DNA of 64,000 nucleotides from Aselliscus stoliczkanus (lineage: Eukaryota; Chordata; Mammalia; Chiroptera; Hipposideridae): positions 119,873,523 through 119,937,522 of the forward strand of contig CM066730.1 of the NCBI GenBank assembly GCA_033961575.1, given 5' to 3'. Below the pieces are notes generated by a model that had not been told where the DNA came from, did no database searches, and saw nothing but the letters and a program-made list of their open reading frames with translations. Position numbers and translations under genes: made by a program. Below, piece after piece: positions 58,420 to 64,000 of this stretch; the stretch's first letter is position 1; the number at the start of each line of letters is the position of its first letter.

Positions 58420-59040
58420 TGCTAAAGGAAGTTTTGAGCTCTCTTTATGTGATACTCTCCTCTAGGCCCTGGGATACTGAAATGAATATAACACAGTTCT
58501 TTTTGATAATCTCGTAGGAGGAAGAGACACAGATAAACAAATAATTGTTACATGGTGCATATCAGAGTCCCTGGTAGCATAAATAGAAACATGGATTTAA
58601 AAAAATACCAAGGAAGGAACACACGAACACAACAAAGATCATGGTTAAGCTGACTTGGAGTTTACGAGTTAGAGAAAGGAAAGAAAGGCATTCCAGTTAG
58701 AAGGATCAGTGTGTACACAGGTGGGGAGAAGCACAAATTCCAGGAGGTGCCAGTACTGATACTTTGAAAATCATGAGTACATAGATGTGGGGGCTAAAGC
58801 CATCGCAGTGAATCTCACCTAGATTGAGAAGACAAAGGATTGAAGCCCTGGCAAAACACCATGAAATAAGTATCAGGTGAGGGACTAAAAGAAAGATAAG
58901 TAGGGAACAAGTGAGGAAGAATCAGAAAGATGGCAGTTAAAATTTCAAGTATTTATTTGCTAGGCACTGTGGTAGGAACTGGGGATACAAATTAAATAAA
59001 TCATGGCTCTGACTCTCAAGATGCCATCAGTAAAGGTGAG
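58420..59040 (-). repeat. L2 LINE (antisense), two overlapping 3' ends
   Basis: The first copy starts TCATTCATTCGTTTGCTAAA, then CTAGGCCCTGGGATACTGAA, CAGATAAACAAATAATTGTT and GGCATTCCAGTTAGAAGGAT. At about 58945 a second end follows: TTTATTTGCTAGGCACTGTG, then GGAACTGGGGATACAAATTA. So two L2 tails lie in the same orientation. Confidence 0.65.
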
Positions 59041-59069
59041 AAACACAATATGGCATTATTATTATAATA

Positions 59070-59070
<1 letters not shown>

Positions 59071-59118
<48 letters not shown>
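59071..59118. repeat. (TG)n microsatellite
   Basis: About 23 TG units. Confidence 0.97.
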
Positions 59119-59175
59119 TGTGTCCTGTGCATGTGCAACATAGATATAGATTTGGTGCTTAAAAACAAGACATTT

Positions 59176-59390
59176 GGAATCAGATTGTTTGAGTGTGAAT
59201 TTTTCAGTTAACATTAATTGATCAATTTTAATTTTAAGCAAATTCCTTATTATCTCTATACCTCAATATTATTTCTGTGAAATGGAGTACTTTCCCTATG
59301 GGGTTGTTGCAAAGAAGGAATGAAATTATCCATGGAAAAGCATTAATGCTTGGCACATATTGATCCTCAATAAATATAAGTTATTGTACA
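59176..59390 (+). repeat. MIR SINE
   Basis: AATCAGATTGTTTGAGTGTG, CAAATTCCTTATTATCTCTA, GGGGTTGTTGCAAAGAAGGA and TTGATCCTCAATAAATATAA follow MIR in order. Confidence 0.75.
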
Positions 59391-59659
59391 CACATACATA
59401 TTTGTACACAAAGCATTATGGGAACACAAAGAAGGGTACAGCTATTAAATTAAATTAGGTAAATTATTCAAAGAAAGTTTTTGAGTTTCAATTAATTGAA
59501 TTTTGTGGGATGAGTAGGAGTTAGTGCCACAAAAAGAGATGTAAGATAATTCTAGGCATTAGAATAGTGTAATGAGAATAAGAAAAGCATGAAACTCTCA
59601 AAAGAAAGGGAACAAAAATGCATTTTTAAGACCCAGAGGACAAGAGCAGAGTGAAATGA

Positions 59660-59900
59660 GAGACTGTACCATGTGCTTGTTAGGAGCTTGTATCCTGAAG
59701 TCAGGCTGCCTGGGTTCAATTTCTAGCTCTGCTATTTGGAGGTTGTTTGAATTTAGTCAAGTGACATAATCTTTCTATGCCTCAAGTTTCTCATCTGTGA
59801 AAGAAAAATATTAATATCCCCTATGGGTGGTGTAAGAAATTACTTAGAACATCATCTGGCACATGGTAAATGCTATGGAATTATTAACTACTGTTGCTAC
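59660..59900 (+). repeat. MIR SINE
   Basis: AAGTCAGGCTGCCTGGGTTC, ATTTCTAGCTCTGCTATTTG, CTATGCCTCAAGTTTCTCAT and TCATCTGGCACATGGTAAAT. A well preserved copy. Confidence 0.85.
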
Positions 59901-60719
59901 ATTTCCAGGTTTGTGGTAGAGTTAGCCCAGAGTAACATCTGTAGTTGTGAAGGAGCCTTTTGGAGCTCTGATCATTCTTTGCTCTTTCTTATTTATGTCA
60001 TTTAATTTCTATTACTGTGAACTCAAAGTTAGCCAATGTGCAGTCATTGAACCTTGTACTCTCAGTTAATATTAGAATTTAGTGCCTGGTCCAGTCTAAG
60101 TGCCATTAAATCATTTGTTGACAACACATTAAGAGGAGTGTTTACTGTGGCAAGTCAAAACCACCTTCAGGGTGGACAATTTCAAAAATAATTATATGAG
60201 TAAACATGTACATTTTTCCCTACATAGAGAAGATTATTGAAAAAATAAGAATTAAATCTTGAGAGTAGTACTTCACAGAGCTAAGTACTTTGGTTCTATT
60301 TGGATCTCCATTTGCAAATTATCTGACTAAAGTCTTAGCAGACTCACAGGATTCATAATGCACATCATAGAACCTCAGATGACTGCGACTGACCAGTTGC
60401 TACCATTCAATGTTCTAAGAATCACTTTGAACAAAAGACTATCCCAGTTTATAAAGGATATGGTAATACTAGCAATTTTTATTTTTTTTATTTTTATCAA
60501 ATCCTATAGATGAATGGAAATCTTAAGAGAAAGTAGATCTGGAGAGTGGAATAACTTGGTATTGAACTTGAAAGAAGACTGCATATTAGCAGTCATAGAA
60601 ACATAAGGGAAACTTGGTCTCCCCTAGTTTAAAGCAAATGATATTTTTCTGAGAGATCTCATAATACTATGATGACACATGCAAATGTTTATGAACTCTT
60701 TCCAAAGAATGACTAGATC
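59901..60719. other. Unclassified noncoding DNA
   Basis: Nothing recognised. Confidence 0.4.
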
Positions 60720-61232
60720 ATTAAGACACACAAAGTGAGGTTGAATCATCTTCCACTCATGGGGATTATGGTATTAACAGAATAACCTTGTTCACTGAAA
60801 GCCATAGATATATAGGCCCAGCTGCACTCACGTTTAACAACCCTCAGGAACCTGGGCAATGAGCACAAGAAAATCACCAAGACAACGAACAAGTAATCCC
60901 AACTCAGATGGAAGATCAAGATGGACACAATTATCTGGCTCCATCAAGATTTACAGTCTCACCTGGTTCTGTGTCTGGCTAATGTTTGAAACTATAAAAT
61001 TATTTCTAATCAACATGAAGAGTGAAATGAAGGATTACAATGAACTACTGTGGGACTGTTCCCTTTTGTAATCCTTGGTTAGTATCACAATCAGTCACAT
61101 TCAAATTTTTATCAGTGCAATCTGGGTAGTGAGCACACAAAATGATGTATAGATGATGTATTATAGAAACTTACACTTGACACCTACGTGATTTTACTAA
61201 CCATTGTCACCCCCAATAAATTTAATTTAAAA
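60720..61232 (+). mobile_element. Retroposon-like unit with AATAAA end (L1 3' end?)
   Basis: Ends ATGATGTATTATAGAAACTT, ACACTTGACACCTACGTGAT, TTTACTAACCATTGTCACCC and CCAATAAATTTAATTTAAAA, a 3' terminus I have seen as a widespread bat/laurasiatherian retroelement tail. The 5' limit is not clear. A 70-codon ORF (60859-61071) has no domain. Confidence 0.4.
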
Positions 61233-62089
61233 AGATATCCTTACAGAAAATGCACTACCTGTACAGCATTATTATAGCATGCGCAAACAGTTTTCAGAAA
61301 TCCTGTTCTCAATGTTACAGGCAAGACAGGGAGGTGAAACAGGTCTGGAAGTGGCAGATTGGCATAGTAGAGGAGAAACTCTGACAAGGCAACTGAACAT
61401 TAATCTGGGATGAAAGGAATGATAAAGTGAAGGTCATCACAATGGGACTATGATAATGATCTCTCTTGTCTCCCTAGCAGCCACCCTTAAAGCAACCTTG
61501 TACTTAAAACACGGACTTGAAGAGAAGAAAACAATAGGGAATTTTGGGATCTGGACTCCAACACCTTTTACTATTTACTGAACTAAAAGGTTTTCACTAA
61601 ACATTTTAAAAATTGGTTAACTCCCTGAGAGGAAGGTGGTATCTTTTTTAACACTGGTGCCCCAGTGCTTGATATCGGAGTCTGGTTATTAGTAGGATTT
61701 GGCAAATGTAGAATGAATAAAGAAAGAAAGGAATCTCAGAAATCAGTGAAAACTGAGACAGATGATAGAAGAAATACACACATTGTATTTCTTCTTCCAA
61801 ACCTGATTTTGAATTATCAGTAGTTGGGCACAGTGCATGTGAAAGGAGTGTGCAAAGGGCATTTGGATCACACATGCAAATTACATTTAATTATATATTT
61901 ACTCATCTGTATTATGGGAGGGATCTTAGGTGGGGTTTTTTTTCTTTTTCTTGGTGCACCCAAATTTTTTTCCCTCATGTTAAACTGTGTGTTTATGAAC
62001 AAGTATCACAATTTTTGGTTTGGGGTGAGGGGTGGATTTATGTAGACTTCATTTTGATATTTTGTGTGTAAAACCAATTAATGAATGAA
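61233..62089. other. Unclassified noncoding DNA
   Basis: Nothing recognised. Two 73-codon ORFs overlap near 61824-62071 in different frames. Confidence 0.4.
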
Positions 62090-62232
62090 AACAGTGTGTG
62101 TACTGGAAGTACACTGGACTAAAAATCAGAAATTGTGGGTCCAAGATCCAGCTCTGGCTGTGATTTTAAATTATGTGCACACTCTAAGCTTTGCAATTTC
62201 ATCTACAAAATGGAACAATGATAGTCAACAAG
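62090..62232 (+). repeat. MIR fragment
   Basis: ACTGGACTAAAAATCAGAAA, CCAAGATCCAGCTCTGGCTG and TTGCAATTTCATCTACAAAA are MIR 5' half and core blocks. Confidence 0.6.
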
Positions 62233-62260
62233 TTGTGTGTGTGTGTGTGTGTGTGTGTGT
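62233..62260. repeat. (TG)n microsatellite
   Basis: About 14 TG units after the MIR fragment. Confidence 0.95.
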
Positions 62261-62394
62261 ATCAGATAAAATAATGCCCAAAAAGTTTTTTTATTAAATG
62301 CTGAATCATATGCAAATATTTTAAAAAACATATTTTTATCTTACTATTATCATGGCATTCATAAGGCTTTGAATTCAAACCATTTTGGTTTCAT

Positions 62395-62460
62395 ATTTTG
62401 GCTCATCCAAATATGTGACCTTGGGCAAATTACTTAATCTATCTCCTTGTTTCTAAAAGA
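62395..62460 (+). repeat. MIR core fragment
   Basis: ATATGTGACCTTGGGCAAAT then TACTTAATCTATCTCCTTGT matches the most conserved MIR core almost perfectly. Confidence 0.7.
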
Positions 62461-63119
62461 AGGAACTTGTGGGTATCACAAGTGAGGAAGGCTCAGTAGT
62501 GAGTGGCACTAGAATGCACTGTGAACGAAGGAGCATGTTAAACCCAGACATACCCTGCTTCATTTAATCATCACCCTAGACTTCTTTATTTCCCTTTCCT
62601 AGAACACTTTCCCCATCCCCTGAGCTTCTACTTTCCTCCACTTTCCATGTGTGAAGATTCTTACTATCTCTGATTGGCAATTAATCCCTCTAAGGTGCTG
62701 ACTGATAATCAATGTGTGATAATGACTTTGGGCAGAGGTGAGCAACCAATTTTTACAAGTGCCAATTCTAGAAACATAAATGTGTTAATAGGCCACATTA
62801 AAAAAAAAAAAAAAGAACAGTAAAAGTCATCTGAAATCCTGCTATCCCATTTAAATGTTATCAAACTACTTTCTCTTTTTTTATTTGTTTTATTAAGGCC
62901 TTTGGAAAAAATCTATTCATGTAACTTATCAATGTATTGGCCAGAAAATCATAATTGTAAAATTGGCATTTCGTTTAAGCCACTTTTATCTGAATATATT
63001 ACATATGGGGAGGTTGCAATGTGAAAATCATTTTTCAACTTTTCATCCTAAAATCAGAAAATTGTTTCAAAGAATAAAACCAGTATGGTAGAAAGATTGG
63101 CTTATGGGTCATACTAATA
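62461..63119. other. Unclassified noncoding DNA
   Basis: Contains a possible hAT end (CAGAGGTGAGCAACCAATTT near 62736, then GGCCACATT and a poly(A)-like run at 62800-62814) but no matching right end. Confidence 0.4.
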
Positions 63120-63365
63120 GTTAATTATAGGTAATAGTTTTGAGAATGTATTTTATGTAAAAAACTGTTTAATGCAATTTAGATGCATTATCTAATTGAT
63201 GTTCACAAGGTTGCCCAGGTCTAGGTATTGCTTTTAGAGATGAGGAAACCAAGACACAAAGGGGGATGAACAAGTTGCACAGGCTCCCAGCCAACAGGTG
63301 ATGAGGCCAGACCTAAACCTAGGCTGCCTGCTTCCAGAGCCTGTGCTGTTAATACATGCTGTTCT
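63120..63365 (-). repeat. MIR SINE (antisense)
   Basis: ATGCATTATCTAATTGATGT, AGAGATGAGGAAACCAAGAC, GCCAACAGGTGATGAGGCCA and CTGCTTCCAGAGCCTGTGCT are reverse MIR blocks. Confidence 0.8.
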
Positions 63366-63727
63366 GAGAATACTGAGAAAGCCCCAACCCAGCGGCTCCT
63401 TCAATTTTATTATTAAAGCTGGATATGAAGGCTGGAATTGCAAACAAATTCAAATCCAGGCAAAACTGGATGGGGGTAACTAATAATGTATTGGGCATTC
63501 TTTTAGTGACCAGAATTGAGTATAAAGGAATTATTTTTTCATATTTTCATATATAAATAGAGACGGTGAAATTATGATGTAGTTTGGTTAAATTACCATA
63601 AAACTTTTACCTGATTTTGGTAAGATATCTTACACAGAAAAAAAGAAAATTGGAGATCACTGCCACCACCACCAGTACTGTGATGGCATCGCCACAATAA
63701 GAATTATCATGATATCTGACTGTAATT
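63366..63727. other. Unclassified noncoding DNA
   Basis: Nothing recognised. A short CCACCACCACC patch is at about 63664. Confidence 0.4.
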
Positions 63728-63962
63728 GTTGACTGTTTATTGCATGTGAGGTGCTGAGTTAGGCTCTTTACATTCACTATCTCATTCAACACTCAGAGGA
63801 CTTGTGAAGAGTCCTTAGTATGACTCACATTCTATTGACCGAAATTGAAACGAAGCTTAGGCAGTTCAGTAACTTGCCCCAGGTCTCAGAATTAGGAAGG
63901 GGAAACAGCAGAGATTTGAAATTAAGTGTGCTCAGACGTGGCTTGAGCCACTTTGTTAGACT
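63728..63962 (-). repeat. MIR SINE (antisense)
   Basis: GTTAGGCTCTTTACATTCAC, TATCTCATTCAACACTCAGA, GTAACTTGCCCCAGGTCTCA and AAGTGTGCTCAGACGTGGCT follow the reverse MIR. Confidence 0.75.
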
Positions 63963-64000
63963 GATTTCTCCTCTTTTTTCTGCCTCTCATTTACTCTTCT

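Noticed and set aside
62728..62815. hAT element beginning CAGAGGTGAGCAACC
   Set aside because: No matching right end or 8-bp duplication was found.

Overview
The window is mammalian nuclear DNA and I find no gene in it. It is AT-rich and CpG-poor, no open reading frame exceeds about 170 codons, and it is densely seeded with interspersed repeats: MIR, L2, L1, MER5A, MaLR/MLT1 LTRs, mariner, hAT and tRNA-derived SINEs. The lineage clue is the young SINEs. One copy (31663-31845) has the head and the 3' module (CAACTAGATT, ACTTGACTTGGAG, CACTGTTCC, AATAAA) that I associate with the Rhin-1 family of rhinolophoid bats. Together with a SETMAR-sized mariner, its MITEs and a short hAT element, this makes a bat of the Rhinolophoidea the best guess. 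That is recalled knowledge plus inference, not a database result.

Layout. 1-13.0 kb: mostly unclassified noncoding DNA with scattered MIR, L2 and L1 remnants, including a MIR inserted in a MIR. 13.0-14.2 kb: an old L1 5' part split by a 457-bp SINE. 15.2 kb: a complete non-autonomous hAT with an 8-bp target duplication. 17.7-21.3 kb: two degraded L1s. 21.7 kb: a mariner MITE. 22.2 kb: a SINE. 23.5 kb: a GGAA tract. 24.7-25.5 kb: an orphan L1 5'UTR. 26.3 kb: MER5A. 30.1-31.5 kb: a full-length but dead mariner split by a SINE, followed by a Rhin-1-like SINE. 32.4-43.0 kb: L2 and MIR, with several SINEs. 43.0-43.5 kb: a mariner MITE split by a SINE. 43.9-44.3 kb: an unexplained, relatively CpG-rich 140-codon ORF. 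47.3-47.6 kb: a homeodomain and E-box-rich segment that looks like a conserved enhancer. 47.9-49.3 kb: a SINE-in-SINE and a further SINE. 49.3-55.4 kb: a cluster of MaLR LTRs, one with internal sequence carrying a 95-bp tandem duplication. 54.4 kb: a 268-bp pure pyrimidine tract. 58.4-64.0 kb: L2, MIR and a retroposon 3' end.

No rRNA, tRNA gene, CRISPR array or protein-coding exon is supported. The short ORFs are chance frames or lie in repeats. The most interesting material is the mosaic architecture of the SINEs, the datable nesting of insertions (SINEs inside mariner, MITE, L1, L2, LTR and another SINE, each with recognisable target duplications), and a few single-copy islands that may be regulatory.
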